Shown piece by piece: positions 8,123 to 17,624 of a DNA stretch of 64,000 nucleotides. Source of the DNA: Agromyces sp. H17E-10. Its GTDB lineage: Bacteria; Actinomycetota; Actinomycetes; Actinomycetales; Microbacteriaceae. How positions within the stretch are numbered: position 1 is the stretch's first letter; the number at the start of each line of letters is the position of its first letter. The DNA lies in NCBI RefSeq assembly GCF_022919715.1, contig NZ_CP095042.1:1054001-1118000 (forward strand), written 5' to 3'. Under the pieces are notes generated by a model, which made no database searches, was not told the DNA's origin, and was given only the letters and a program-made list of their open reading frames with translations. A program made the position numbers and the translations under genes.

Positions 8123-8200
8123 GGCTCGACCCCCCTGCGCGGAGTGTCGGCGGGGTGTCGAGGAGCGACGGGTGTCGGCGGTCGCTGCCATGCTGGTGGC

Positions 8201-8776
8201 ATGGCGATCGAGGTGCGACCGGCGGATGTGTTCGACGACGTTGCGGCGGTGATCGGGCCGAAGAAGCCGACCTCGAACGTGTGCTTCTGCCTGAGCTACC
8301 GCCTGCTGAGCTCGAAGGAGAACGTCGCGCTGCGCGAGCCGCAGCGGTCCGAGCGGGTGCGCGAGCTGTGCTCGATGGACCCCCCGCCCGGCGTGCTCGC
8401 GTACGACGGCGACGAGCCGGTCGGCTGGGCGGCGGTGCATCCCCGCGCCGACACGAGCTTCGCGAAGAACCGGCGAATCCCGCACGTCGACGATCTCGAC
8501 GTGTGGTCGGTCTGGTGCTTCCGGGTGCGGCCGGGTCATCGCAAGAAGGGCCTCGTGCACCACCTGCTCGCGGGCGCGGTCGACTTCGCCCGTGCGAACG
8601 GCGCACCCGCGATCGAGGGCTATCCCGTCGACAACCGCGGCGAGAAGGTCGACCTGACGATGGCCTACGTCGGCACCCGCGCAGTCTTCGAAGAGGCGGG
8701 CTTCACCAAGGCCTCAGACACCACGTCGGTGCTGTCGGGTCACCCGCGGGTGATCATGCGGCTCGACCTGCGCTGA
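8201..8776 (+). CDS. GNAT family N-acetyltransferase
   Basis: A 191-residue acetyltransferase. The acetyl-CoA-binding region is the segment WCFRVRPGHRKKGLVHHLLA (residues ~107-126), matching GNAT motif A (R/Q-x-x-G-x-G/A with G-H-R-K-K-G here). The C-terminal AVFEEAGFTKAS is the usual motif B. The N-terminal SNVCFCLSYR region is typical of a group of actinobacterial GNAT proteins of unknown substrate. The ATG at 8201 was chosen because the protein then begins directly with the first GNAT strand; CATGCT lies six bases upstream and could be a -10 of a leaderless message. The 3' end overlaps the convergent decarboxylase gene by 23 bp. Confidence 0.85.
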   Translation: MAIEVRPADVFDDVAAVIGPKKPTSNVCFCLSYRLLSSKENVALREPQRSERVRELCSMDPPPGVLAYDGDEPVGWAAVHPRADTSFAKNRRIPHVDDLDVWSVWCFRVRPGHRKKGLVHHLLAGAVDFARANGAPAIEGYPVDNRGEKVDLTMAYVGTRAVFEEAGFTKASDTTSVLSGHPRVIMRLDLR

Positions 8777-10259
8777 GGCACACGGGCCGGTCGACGGCAT
8801 CCGCGTCGCGCACGACGCGAAGGGTCGCGAGCGACGGGTCGACCGCACCGCGCACGTAGCCGCCCGGCGTCCCGGCGATGCGCTGCAGGAAGGCCACGAC
8901 CTCGGCCGTGATCACCTCGCCCGGCAACACGTTCGGGATGCCGGGCGGGTAGGCGGCGAGCGCGTCGGTCGACACGCGCCCGATCGCGTCGGCGACCGGC
9001 ACGGCGTCGCCCTGCGCGAGGAACGCCGCGCGGGGCAGCATCGCGAGCGGTCCGGGCGCGGGCAACGCGACGGCCGCCTCGATCGCGGATACCCCGTCGC
9101 CGCTCGACTCGGGTGCGATCGCGTGCAGCGCCTCGACGATGCGGTCGGCGTCGGGCACGACGCCGGCGCCGAGCACGGCGACGACGGCCGAGTCGGTCGA
9201 GATCTCGAACGAGATGCCCTCGCGCTCGAGTTGTTCGCGCACGGTGTGCCCGTGCAGGCCGCCGCGGGCGACGTCGATCGAGACGCGCAGCGGGTCGGCG
9301 TCGATGATGTCGTCGAACTCGCCGAAGCCGTCGCTCACGACGGCGAACCGCCCGCGCGCCCGGATCTCGTCGCGCAGCCGGTCGGCCGCGGCGATCGACG
9401 CGGCGATGCGGTCGTGCCCCGTCTCGAGGGTCTCGCGGGCGAGGTCGAGCGAGGCGAGCAGGAGCGAGCTCGCGCTCGTCGACTGCGTGAGCATGAACGC
9501 GCGCTCGACGAGCGGCTCGAGCTCGTCGGCGTACGGCCCGTCGGCGAGGTGCAGCATCGCCGACTGCGTGAGGCTGCCGCCGAGCTTGTGCGTGCTCGAG
9601 ATGACGAGGTCGGCGCCGAGCCGCAACGGGTTCTCGGGCAGGTCGGGGTGGAAGCCGAAGTGCGCGCCCCAGGCCGCGTCGACGATGAGCGGGGCGCCGG
9701 CCTCGTGGGCGACGTCGGCGAGCGCTGCCACGTCGGCGACGGCCCCGAAGTAGCTCGGCGAGATGAGGTACACGCCCTTCGGACGGTCGACGCCGGCGAG
9801 TGCGGCGCGGAGTGCGTCGGGCGAGACGCCGTGGTTGATGCCGAGGTGCGGGTCGATCGCGGGTGCGACGAAGCGCGGCGCGAGCCCGGCGAGGATGACG
9901 CCGTCGATGAACGACGAGTGGGCGCTGCGCTGGCCGACGACCGGTGCGTCGGCGTCACGGTAGGCACCGAGCGCGAGGGCGGCGATGCGGTTGCCCTGGG
10001 AGGCTCCGTTCGTGAGGAACCAGGTACGGCGGGCGTTCCAGGCGCGGGCGGCGAGCGCGAGCGACTCCGCCAGCGGGTTGCCGGGCCCCTTGTCGATGCC
10101 GCCGAGCAGCGGCGGGACGTCGCGCCGCAGCAGTTCGGGGCCGAACCACTCGGTGAGCGCGGGCGCCGCGTCGGGGTCGGCGGCGTGCCCGGGCACGTAG
10201 ACCCGGGCGCGGTCGGTCTCGGCGTAGCGGGCGACGGCGTCGGCATAGGGAGTGGGCAT
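8754..10259 (-). CDS. Orn/Lys/Arg decarboxylase-family PLP enzyme
   Basis: A 501-residue, fold-type-I PLP enzyme of the ornithine/lysine/arginine decarboxylase major domain family. Seen are the YVPGH start, the cofactor-contact NGASQGN, the RSAHSSFIDG segment with the ring-stacking His, IVDAAWGAHFGF with the pyridine-binding Asp, and SSTHKLGGS with the PLP lysine K225. The C-terminal domain with YPPGIPNVLPGE is also standard. It lacks the N-terminal wing domain of enteric decarboxylases, as in the YaaO/SpeA type of Gram-positives. The reaction would be decarboxylation of Lys, Orn or Arg to a diamine or agmatine. It is divergent from a LysR regulator that probably controls it. Confidence 0.88.
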   Translation of the reverse strand: MPTPYADAVARYAETDRARVYVPGHAADPDAAPALTEWFGPELLRRDVPPLLGGIDKGPGNPLAESLALAARAWNARRTWFLTNGASQGNRIAALALGAYRDADAPVVGQRSAHSSFIDGVILAGLAPRFVAPAIDPHLGINHGVSPDALRAALAGVDRPKGVYLISPSYFGAVADVAALADVAHEAGAPLIVDAAWGAHFGFHPDLPENPLRLGADLVISSTHKLGGSLTQSAMLHLADGPYADELEPLVERAFMLTQSTSASSLLLASLDLARETLETGHDRIAASIAAADRLRDEIRARGRFAVVSDGFGEFDDIIDADPLRVSIDVARGGLHGHTVREQLEREGISFEISTDSAVVAVLGAGVVPDADRIVEALHAIAPESSGDGVSAIEAAVALPAPGPLAMLPRAAFLAQGDAVPVADAIGRVSTDALAAYPPGIPNVLPGEVITAEVVAFLQRIAGTPGGYVRGAVDPSLATLRVVRDADAVDRPVCLSAGRAA

Positions 10260-10312
10260 GCCTCCATCGTCCCGTGCCGAATCTCAATACGGAATACCGA
10301 TTGTTCTGGAAT

Positions 10313-10333
10313 GATCGATAGCAGCTATTGATC
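10313..10333. promoter_or_regulatory. Candidate LysR operator (21-bp inverted repeat)
   Basis: GATCGATAGC-A-GCTATTGATC is an inverted repeat with 9 of 10 matching pairs and a one-base centre, between the divergent decarboxylase and LysR genes. It contains the T-N11-A-like pattern expected of LysR-type boxes. It lies 44 bp from the LysR start and 54 bp from the decarboxylase start. Confidence 0.6.
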
Positions 10334-10376
10334 TGGGATTGATGCTCCGGCGAATGCCGCGAGGGAGGGAGGGAGC

Positions 10377-11255
10377 GTGATCGACCTGCGCCAGTTGCGC
10401 GCCCTCCGCGCGATCGCCGAGCACGGCTCGGTGGCCGCCGCCGCCCGCGAGCTCGGCTGGAGCCAGCCGACGGTCGCCCATCACCTCGCGGGGCTCGCCC
10501 GCGCGACGGGGGCCGCGGTCGTCGAGAGCTCCGCGGCGGGCACGGTGCTCACCCCCGCCGGGCGGCTCTGGCTGCCGCATGCCGCCGCCATCGTCGACCG
10601 CGCCGACCGGGCGCTCGACGAGGTGCGCACCGCGCTCGGCGAGGCGCGGCGCACGGTGCGGTTCGGCGTCTTCCCGACGGCCGCCGCCAGGCTGCTGCCC
10701 GCGCTCGTCGCAGCGTTCGACGCCGCCGGGCTCGTCGCCCGCATCACCGAGGCGGAGCTCGACGTGCTGCAGTCGTCGCTCGAGCGGCTCGACCTCGACG
10801 CAGCGGTCGTCTACACGGCGCCCGGCGAGCAGCCGCGCGCGGCGGCCGGCTACACGACCACTCCCCTGTTCACCGAGCACTTCTCGCTCGTCGTGCCGGC
10901 GCGGCATCCGCTCGCAGGCCGCGGGCAGGTGCGGCTCGGCGCGCTCGCCGGCGAGCGATGGGTGATCGGCACGCATGACGACGACCCGATCGACGCGGGG
11001 TTCCGCGCCGCGGCCGTGCGGGCGGGTTTCGACCCCATCGTGGGGCCGCGCAGCGACGACTACCGCGTCGTCGTCGAGTACGTCGCCGCGGGCCTCGGCG
11101 TGGCGCTCGTGCCCGAGCTCGCCCTGCCGCCCGAACGCGACGACCTCGCCGTGCTCGACGTCGCCGGCCTCGAACTCTCGCGGGCCGTGTCGCTCGCCAC
11201 GGCGCCGACGCTCGACCCCGACCTCGTCGCGCTCATGGTGAGAACGCTTGCATGA
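10377..11255 (+). CDS. LysR family transcriptional regulator
   Basis: A 292-residue LysR-type regulator. Residues 1-60 are the winged HTH (LRQLRALRAIAEHGSVAAAA, then ELGWSQPTVAHHLAGL), and residues ~88-290 are the periplasmic-binding-like effector domain (RTVRFGVFPTAAARLLPALV onward). The GTG start at 10377 has a GAGGGAGGGAG site just upstream. It is divergent from the Orn/Lys/Arg decarboxylase with an inverted repeat between them, so it probably controls that gene and itself. The effector may be the basic amino acid or its polyamine product (inference). Confidence 0.88.
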   Translation: MIDLRQLRALRAIAEHGSVAAAARELGWSQPTVAHHLAGLARATGAAVVESSAAGTVLTPAGRLWLPHAAAIVDRADRALDEVRTALGEARRTVRFGVFPTAAARLLPALVAAFDAAGLVARITEAELDVLQSSLERLDLDAAVVYTAPGEQPRAAAGYTTTPLFTEHFSLVVPARHPLAGRGQVRLGALAGERWVIGTHDDDPIDAGFRAAAVRAGFDPIVGPRSDDYRVVVEYVAAGLGVALVPELALPPERDDLAVLDVAGLELSRAVSLATAPTLDPDLVALMVRTLA

Positions 11256-11387
11256 GCGGCGTTTGCCGAGATCTCTATACATCCGATCTTTAATCGGGCA
11301 GGATTGATCGCACCTCGCTGTTTTCGCCGATCACAGTGGGTCAAGACCTGTTAAACACCAGATCAATGATGCTCCGGAGGTTCCCCG

Positions 11388-14300
11388 ATGCTCCAACGCG
11401 AGATTCCGCGCCGTCGTGCCCTGCAGCTCGGCGGGCTCGTCGCACTCGCCCCGCTCGTCCCCCAGTTCCTCGCCGCCCAGCCCGCGGCGGCGCTCGTCGG
11501 CGGCCGGGTCGCGGCAGCCGCCGGTCGCGGCATCCCGGTGCCCGAGCTCTCGCCGAAGGCGCTCTGGTACGGCACCCCGGCCACCGACTGGGAGAAGCAG
11601 GCACTGCCGATCGGCAACGGCCGCCTCGGCGCGATGCTCTTCGGCAACCCCGATGAGGAGGTCGTGCAGTTCAACGAGCAGAGCCTCTGGGGCGGGCTCA
11701 ACGACTACGACAACGCGCTCGCCGGCAAGCCCGACGGCGCCTACGACACGAGTGTGACGGGTTTCGGCTCGTACCGCGACTTCGGCACGCTCACGATCGG
11801 GTTCGGCGCCCGCCCGAAGGTCACGGCGCCCGGCGGCCCGTACAAGATCTGGGGCGCCGAAGACGTCGACAAGAGCTACGACGGCAACAGCCAGACGAAG
11901 TGGTGCATCGACGGCCCGCCGTCGCACGTGCTCTGGCAGGCCGAGCTGCCGACCCCCGCCGTGGTCTCGTCGTACAGCTTCACGAGCGCGAACGACGTGC
12001 CGGCGCGCGACCCGCAGGAGTGGCGGGTGCTCGGCTCGAACGACGGCGGCACATGGGCGACGCTCGACTCGCGCACGGGTGCGCCGTTCGAGCAGCGCTT
12101 CCAGACGAAGACGTACGAGTTCCAGAACACGACCGCCTACCGCTTCTACCGCATCGACTTCGTGCCGAAGGCCGGCGTGAGCCACTTCCAGGTCGCCGAG
12201 ATCGGGCTCGGCGGCGTCGAGCTCGCGACCGGAGGCAGCGTCTACGTCTCGTCGCCCACGGGACACGCCGACTCGCTCGTGGGCAGCGTCGACGGCGAGG
12301 CATCCACGGTCTGGCAGGTGGCCGACGCCGGATCGGGCGCCGCGTGGCAGCTCGAGCTCGGCGCGAAGCGGGCGCTCACCGGCTACGTGCTGACGAGCGG
12401 GCCCGACGCGCCCGAGGCCGATCCGCGCGACTGGGTGCTCGCCGCCTCCAACGACGGGCTCGCGTGGAAGACCCTCGACACGAAGTCGGGCGTCGCGTTC
12501 GGTGGCCGCGGCGAGGCGAAGAGCTTCTCGTTCGCGAATTCGACGGCGTACTCGATCTACCGGCTGACCTTCACGTCGCCCGGCGCGTTCCGGCTCGCCG
12601 GCGTCGCGCTCACGGGCAGCGGGTACACGACGCGGGGCCAGCGCAACGTGGTCGGGTACCGCCGGGCGCTCGACCCGACCGTCGGCGTGCACACGACCCA
12701 CTTCGCCACGGTCTCGGGCACGGTGCTGCGCGAGGCGTTCGCGAGCCGCGAGGCCGACGTCGTCGTGCTCCGGTACACGAGCGACACGGCCGGCGCGCTG
12801 ACCGGCACGATCACGCTCGCCTCCGAGCAGGAGAACTCCCCCGCCTCGGCCGATGTCGCCGCACGCCGCATCGGCTTCGCGGGCACCATGGCGAACGACC
12901 TCAGCCACGCGGCGACGGTGCGCATCGCCGACACCGACGGCGAGGTCACGGCCGACGGCGCGGGCCTGCGCGTGACGGGCGCGTCGACCCTCACCCTCCT
13001 CCTCGACGCGCGCACCGACTACAAGCTGAGCGCCGCTGACGGCTGGCGCGGCGACCCGCCGCAGCCGGGCATCGACGCGGCGCTCGAGGCGGCGGTCGCG
13101 CGCAGCTTCGACGACCTGCTCGACGAGCACGTCGCCCAGGTCTCCGAGCTCATGTCGCGCGCCGCGGTCGAGTGGGGCGAGACGGATGCCGCGGTGCTGG
13201 CGCTGCCCACGACGACGCGGCTCGCCCGTTACGGCGCGGGCGAGTCCGATCCGACGCTCGAGCAGACGATGTACGACTTCGGCCGCTACCTGCTGCTGAG
13301 CTCGTCGCGGCCCGGCGGCCTGCCCGCCAACCTGCAGGGGCTCTGGAACAACAGCAACCAGCCGGCGTGGGCGAGCGATTACCACACGAACATCAACGTG
13401 CAGATGAACTACTGGGGCGCCGAGACGGCCGACCTCCCCGAGTCGCACGAGGCGCTCATCGCGTTCGTGCAGCAGGTCGCCGTGCCGAGCCGGGTCGCCA
13501 CCCGCAACGCGTTCGGCGAGAACACCCGCGGCTGGACGGCCCGCACCTCGCAGAGCATCTTCGGCGGCAACTCGTGGGAGTGGAACACCGTCGCGAGCGC
13601 CTGGTACATGCAGCACGTCTACGAGCACTGGGCGTTCACGCAGGACAAGACGTACCTGCGCGACGTCGCCTACCCGATGATCAAGGAGATCTGCGAGTTC
13701 TGGCAGGACCGCCTGAAGGAGCTGCCCGACGGCACCCTCGTCGCGCCAGACGGCTGGTCGCCCGAGCACGGCCCCCGCGAGGACGGCGTCATGTACGACC
13801 AGCAGATCATCTGGGACCTGTTCCAGAACTACCTCGATTGCGCCGACGCCCTCGGCGACGAGGAGCTCGGCGCCGACGTCGAGTACCGGGCGACGATCGC
13901 CGACCTGCAGTCGCGGCTCGCGCCGAACAAGATCGGCAAGTGGGGCCAGCTGCAGGAGTGGCAGTCCGACCGCGACGACCCGACCGACATCCACCGGCAC
14001 ACCTCGCACCTGTTCGCGGTGTACCCGGGCCGGCAGATCACGCCGTCGTCGCCCGAGTTCGCGGCGGCGGCACTCGTGTCGCTCAAGGCGCGCTGCGGCG
14101 AGAAGGAGGGCGTGCCGTTCACCGCGGGCACCGTGTCGGGCGACAGCCGCCGTTCGTGGACGTGGCCGTGGCGCACCGCCCTGTTCGCCCGCCTCGGCGA
14201 CGCCGAGCGCGCCGGCATCATGGTGCGGGGCCTGCTCACCTACAACACGCTGTCGAACCTGTGGTGCAACCACCCGCCGTTCCAGCTCGACGGCAACTTC

Positions 14301-14600
14301 GGCATCACGGGAGCGATCGCCGAGATGCTGCTACAGAGTCACGACGGCGTGATCCGCCTGCTGCCGGCGCTGCCCGCCGACTGGGCGGCATCCGGTTCGT
14401 TCACCGGCCTGCGCGCCCGCGGCGGCTACAAGGTGAGCTGCGAGTGGAAGGACGGCGAGGTCGTCTCGTACGACGTCGTCGCCGACCGTGCACCGAACAT
14501 GTCGAACGTCACGGTCGTCGTGAACGGCGATCGCCGCAAGGTGAAGCCCGCGAACACGAAGAACGGCAAGCCGATGCGCGATCTCGGCCCGGCCGCCTGA
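11388..14600 (+). CDS. Secreted GH95 alpha-L-fucosidase-like enzyme with two inserted discoidin domains
   Basis: 1070 residues. The start [16 protein letters not shown] is a twin-arginine signal, ending near AQPAAA. GH95 begins at ~residue 56 ([20 protein letters not shown]) and is interrupted after [12 protein letters not shown] by two F5/8-type C (discoidin) domains at ~142-285 and ~286-411. It resumes at [17 protein letters not shown] (~413). The catalytic region keeps the residues known from Bifidobacterium AfcA: Asn668 and Asn670 in [11 protein letters not shown], Glu793 in SPEHGP, and Asp968 in FQLDGNFG. The enzyme would cleave alpha-1,2-linked L-fucose (or L-galactose) by inversion outside the cell; discoidin domains usually bind sugars. 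It stands alone, ending in a strong hairpin. Confidence 0.9.
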   Translation: MLQREIPRRRALQLGGLVALAPLVPQFLAAQPAAALVGGRVAAAAGRGIPVPELSPKALWYGTPATDWEKQALPIGNGRLGAMLFGNPDEEVVQFNEQSLWGGLNDYDNALAGKPDGAYDTSVTGFGSYRDFGTLTIGFGARPKVTAPGGPYKIWGAEDVDKSYDGNSQTKWCIDGPPSHVLWQAELPTPAVVSSYSFTSANDVPARDPQEWRVLGSNDGGTWATLDSRTGAPFEQRFQTKTYEFQNTTAYRFYRIDFVPKAGVSHFQVAEIGLGGVELATGGSVYVSSPTGHADSLVGSVDGEASTVWQVADAGSGAAWQLELGAKRALTGYVLTSGPDAPEADPRDWVLAASNDGLAWKTLDTKSGVAFGGRGEAKSFSFANSTAYSIYRLTFTSPGAFRLAGVALTGSGYTTRGQRNVVGYRRALDPTVGVHTTHFATVSGTVLREAFASREADVVVLRYTSDTAGALTGTITLASEQENSPASADVAARRIGFAGTMANDLSHAATVRIADTDGEVTADGAGLRVTGASTLTLLLDARTDYKLSAADGWRGDPPQPGIDAALEAAVARSFDDLLDEHVAQVSELMSRAAVEWGETDAAVLALPTTTRLARYGAGESDPTLEQTMYDFGRYLLLSSSRPGGLPANLQGLWNNSNQPAWASDYHTNINVQMNYWGAETADLPESHEALIAFVQQVAVPSRVATRNAFGENTRGWTARTSQSIFGGNSWEWNTVASAWYMQHVYEHWAFTQDKTYLRDVAYPMIKEICEFWQDRLKELPDGTLVAPDGWSPEHGPREDGVMYDQQIIWDLFQNYLDCADALGDEELGADVEYRATIADLQSRLAPNKIGKWGQLQEWQSDRDDPTDIHRHTSHLFAVYPGRQITPSSPEFAAAALVSLKARCGEKEGVPFTAGTVSGDSRRSWTWPWRTALFARLGDAERAGIMVRGLLTYNTLSNLWCNHPPFQLDGNFGITGAIAEMLLQSHDGVIRLLPALPADWAASGSFTGLRARGGYKVSCEWKDGEVVSYDVVADRAPNMSNVTVVVNGDRRKVKPANTKNGKPMRDLGPAA

Positions 14601-14620
14601 CCAGACTCTCGATCGCGCAT

Positions 14621-14662
14621 CGAATCGGATGCCTCAGGCTTCGGCCCGGGGCATCCGATTCG
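14621..14662 (+). terminator. Hairpin terminator after the GH95 gene
   Basis: A 13-bp perfect stem (CGAATCGGATGCC with GGCATCCGATTCG) and a 16-nt loop, 20 bp after the GH95 stop. Confidence 0.8.
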
Positions 14663-14676
14663 TCGACGTGAAGGCC

Positions 14677-14804
14677 GGTTGAGGAGGTCGCGGAGCGACC
14701 GTCTCGAAACCCACCCTGCGGGTTGAGGAGGGAGCGCAGCGACCGTCTCGAAACCCACCCTGCCGGTTGAGCGGGGCGCGGAGCGACCGTCTCGAAACCG
14801 CTCC
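14677..14804. repeat. Three REP-like copies, 44-bp period
   Basis: Copies of GGTTGAGG(A)GG...GCG(C/G)AGCGACCGTCTCGAAACC start at 14677, 14721 and 14765, exactly 44 bp apart. The ends (GGTT/AACC) and part of the core are self-complementary. Spacers between copies are short (CACCCTGC-like). Confidence 0.85.
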
Positions 14805-14811
14805 GGCAGCG

Positions 14812-15327
14812 TCAGAGGAAGAGCTTGAACCCGACGTGGGATGCCGCGAAGCCGAGCCGCTCGTAGAAGCGGTGCGCGTCTTCGCGGCGGGCGTCGGAGG
14901 TGAGCTGCACGAGCGCCGCCCCGCTCGCGCGCGCCTGGTCGACGGCCCACCGGATCATCGCGCTGCCGACGCCACGCCCGCGCAGGTCGTCGGCGACGCG
15001 CACGGCCTCGATCTGCATGCGGTAGGCGCCGCCGCGCGCGAGGCCCGGGATGAGCGTGAGCTGCATCGTGCCGACGAGGCGACCGTCGGCGTCGGCGATC
15101 GAGACGAGCGTCTGGGCCGGGTCTGCGTCGATGGCGTCGAAGGCCCGCTCGTACCGGGCGAAGTGCTCGGGATCGGTGCTGTCGTCGTTGCGGCGGAGCG
15201 CGTCGGCGGCGAGCAGCGCGACGAGCGCGGGCAGGTCGTCGAGGGTCGTGCGCCGAAGGGTGTAACGGTCGTCGCGGATCTCGAGGTCGACGGGGAGCGC
15301 GATGCGCGCGGGGGCTGTAGGGGGCAT
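14812..15327 (-). CDS. GNAT family N-acetyltransferase
   Basis: A 171-residue acetyltransferase. Motif A for acetyl-CoA is seen as IEAVRVADDLRGRGVGSAMI (R-G-R-G-V-G), followed by the WAVDQARASGAALVQL helix-strand and the C-terminal DAHRFYERLGF signature, which is typical of broad GNAT regulators of small molecules. The ATG at 15327 is preferred; an in-frame GTG at 15345 would add six residues. The gene is isolated between two clusters of the same repeat family, 8 bp from one and 45 bp from the other. The substrate is unknown. Confidence 0.85.
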   Translation of the reverse strand: MPPTAPARIALPVDLEIRDDRYTLRRTTLDDLPALVALLAADALRRNDDSTDPEHFARYERAFDAIDADPAQTLVSIADADGRLVGTMQLTLIPGLARGGAYRMQIEAVRVADDLRGRGVGSAMIRWAVDQARASGAALVQLTSDARREDAHRFYERLGFAASHVGFKLFL

Positions 15328-15371
15328 GCCGCCAGTCTCTCGCACCAGACGCTGAGCACCCCACTCCAGCG

Positions 15372-15520
15372 GGTTGAGGAGGGAGCGCAGCGACCGTCTC
15401 GCCCGACGGGTTGAGGAGGGAGCGCAGCGACCGTCTCGCCCGACGGGTTGAGGAGGGAGCGCAGCGACCGTCTCGCCCGAGCGGGTTGAGGAGGGAGCGC
15501 AGCGACCGTCTCGAAACCCA
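15372..15520. repeat. Four REP-like copies, 37-38-bp period
   Basis: Copies of the same element, GGTTGAGGAGGGAGCGCAGC followed by GACCGTCTCG, begin at 15372, 15409, 15446 and 15484. The first three end in GCCCGA; only the last ends in AAACCCACC as in the 14.7-kb cluster. The cluster lies upstream of both the GNAT and the HNH gene. Confidence 0.85.
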
Positions 15521-15658
15521 CCGTCTCATCCCGGCCGCGCCATGCCGACTCGTCCTCCACAGGCAGGGCTCGCTCGAAGTTCTCCACAGTCGATTTCGCT
15601 GATCAGGTCGACAAAACGGTCCAATCGGAATGTCAGTGGCTCGCGGCACAATCGAAGC

Positions 15659-17416
15659 ATGACGAACCCGCTCACCGCACTCGAGGCAGACCTCGACGCG
15701 CTGCGTGCGGAGTGGTCGGGTGCGGTTCCCGCGTTCGGTGACGAGCGGGTGTCCGCGCCTTCGGGCGGCGCCGGCGACGACATCCCCGCGATGAGCGACG
15801 GCGGTCTCGTGCGCGCCCTCGATGCGGCCGCACGACTGCGGCGGCAGGCCGACGTCGTCCTCGCACGACTCTCGGCCGAGATCGAGCGGCGCAGCGACCG
15901 TGCGTTCGGCGCCGAGGGCCTCGCCAGGCGGCACGGGCATCGCAACGCGCCGCAGCTCATCGCCGTCACGACCGGCTCGCCCGTGCGCGAGGCCGCGAAG
16001 CTCGTGCGGGTCGGCACCGCGATCCGGGGTCGTGAGTCGTTCACGGGCGAACTGCTGCCGCCCTTGCGACCGCACGTGGCATCGGCATTCGACGACGGCC
16101 GGATCGGGCTCGACGCTGCGAACGCGATCTGCACGATGCTCGACCGGGTCGCGCCGCGAACGAGCCCCGCTCGAGCGAGCGCGTACGAGGCGCAACTCGC
16201 GGGGTTCGCCGTCGGTACGTCGTTCTCACTGCTGCAGCGCGCACTGGCACACGCTGAAGCACGACTCGATCCCGACGGCGTCGAGCCGCGCGACGAGTTG
16301 CTCCACCGACAGCGCTCACTGACGATCCACGAAGAGGCATCGGGCATGGTGCGTTTCACCGCGCGCCTCGACGCCGTCACCGCGGCGCCCGTCAAGGCTG
16401 CTGTCGAAGCGATCGTGAGCGACATGCTCCGTCGGCGCGAAGATCAACGCCGCGACAGCGGTCGGGAGGGCGACGGCGACCCCGGCGACAAGGGTTACCG
16501 CAGCGGCGACGACGGCACGCCGATCGTCTCCGACGAACGCACGATTCCGCAGCTGCAGGCCGATGCGCTCGCCGATCTCGCGCGCCACACCCTCGGCTGC
16601 GCCGAGTTGCCCGTCGTCGCGGCGACGACCGTCGTCGTGCGCATGCACCTCGACGCCCTTCGAGCCGACCTCGCGTCGGCGGGCATCGGGGCGGCACCGG
16701 TTCAGCCTCCGACCGCCGCCGAGCACGAGCCCGCTTCTCCACCGGCCCACGTGAGTCCGTCCTCAACACCGCCGGCGGGTGCGAGTCCTCCCACGTCGCG
16801 ACGGGCCGCCGCCGAGCCTGAGCCCGGCTCACGGTCGGCCCACGCGAGTCCGTCCCCAACACCGCCCGCCCACGCGAGCGCACCCTCATCACCGCCGGCC
16901 GGAGCGAGTCCGCCGCGTTCGTCACCGCCTCCGAGCGCGCGGCATCCGTGGCCCGACCGCGATGCGGCGATCTCCAGATGCGCGGTCGCCGAGCTCGACG
17001 GATTCGATCGTCGCGTCTCCGCGGCGACCGCCAGACGTCTCGCCGCCGAGGCCGAGCTCATCCCAGTCGTGCTCGGCGGCGACAGCGAACCGCTCGACCT
17101 CGCGCGCCGGCGACGACGTTTCACCCGTGCCCAGCGGCTGGCGCTCGCCGAACGCGACGGCGGGTGCGCGAGCTGCGGTCGCAACATCGCGTACGTGCAC
17201 GCCCACCACATCCTCTGGTGGAAGCGCGACCTCGGCCCCACCGACGTCTCCAACGGCGTGCTGTTGTGCAGCCATTGCCATCGCACGATCCACCGCGGCG
17301 GTTGGCAGATCAGGGCGAAGGCTCGAGAGGTCTGGTTCGTTCCACCGCCGCACATCGATCCCGCCCAGCGTCCACGACTCGGCGGCCGGGCGCGATTCGA
17401 ACTGCGAGCAGGGTGA
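15659..17416 (+). CDS. DUF222-HNH endonuclease-like protein
   Basis: 585 residues. Residues ~1-320 are the helical DUF222 domain; residues ~490-560 are an HNH nuclease with a zinc-finger form: CASC, the catalytic HAHHILWW, NGVLLC and SHCHRTIH. Between them, at ~350-430, is a Pro/Ala/Ser-rich linker built of variations of PPAHASPSPTPPAGASPP. This family is often present in many copies in Microbacteriaceae and related actinobacteria; its biological role is unsettled. The ATG at 15659 was chosen because the usual N-terminus TALEADLDALRAEW begins there; CACAAT lies six bases upstream, so the message may be leaderless. The stop codon is the first base triplet of a 20-bp tandem repeat. Confidence 0.88.
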   Translation: MTNPLTALEADLDALRAEWSGAVPAFGDERVSAPSGGAGDDIPAMSDGGLVRALDAAARLRRQADVVLARLSAEIERRSDRAFGAEGLARRHGHRNAPQLIAVTTGSPVREAAKLVRVGTAIRGRESFTGELLPPLRPHVASAFDDGRIGLDAANAICTMLDRVAPRTSPARASAYEAQLAGFAVGTSFSLLQRALAHAEARLDPDGVEPRDELLHRQRSLTIHEEASGMVRFTARLDAVTAAPVKAAVEAIVSDMLRRREDQRRDSGREGDGDPGDKGYRSGDDGTPIVSDERTIPQLQADALADLARHTLGCAELPVVAATTVVVRMHLDALRADLASAGIGAAPVQPPTAAEHEPASPPAHVSPSSTPPAGASPPTSRRAAAEPEPGSRSAHASPSPTPPAHASAPSSPPAGASPPRSSPPPSARHPWPDRDAAISRCAVAELDGFDRRVSAATARRLAAEAELIPVVLGGDSEPLDLARRRRRFTRAQRLALAERDGGCASCGRNIAYVHAHHILWWKRDLGPTDVSNGVLLCSHCHRTIHRGGWQIRAKAREVWFVPPPHIDPAQRPRLGGRARFELRAG

Positions 17417-17533
17417 GCAGTACTGCGGGTGGATGAGCAGGACTGCGGGTGGATGAGCAGAACTGCGGGCGGATGAGCAGAACTGCGGGTGGATGAGCAG
17501 AACTGCGGGTGGATGGCCAGAACTGCGAACGTG
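17414..17533. repeat. 20-bp tandem repeat, five units plus one degenerate
   Basis: The unit TGAGCAGAACTGCGGGTGGA repeats head to tail at 17414, 17434, 17454, 17474 and 17494, with single-base variation in units 1, 2 and 3. A sixth unit (17514-17533) is degenerate. The first TGA is the stop codon of the DUF222-HNH gene. The period is not a multiple of three, so it is not a coding repeat. Confidence 0.9.
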
Positions 17534-17624
17534 GCGAGCAGGGGTCTTCCGCGTCGGCATGCCGAACCCGGCGTCCGGCAACAACGGGTGGCGGCTGTCG
17601 GTGGTGTCGGCGAACATGTCGTGC

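Noticed and set aside
11331..14273. A 980-codon open frame opposite the GH95 gene
   Set aside because: It is a by-product of codon bias in GC-rich DNA: Arg/Val/Gly-rich, low complexity, no domains, and it lies fully antisense to a clear enzyme gene.
15372..15520. CRISPR array
   Set aside because: The whole period is repeated almost identically, so there are no unique spacers; the same element occurs at 14.7 kb.
17414..17533. CRISPR array
   Set aside because: Units are head to tail without spacers and no cas genes are present.
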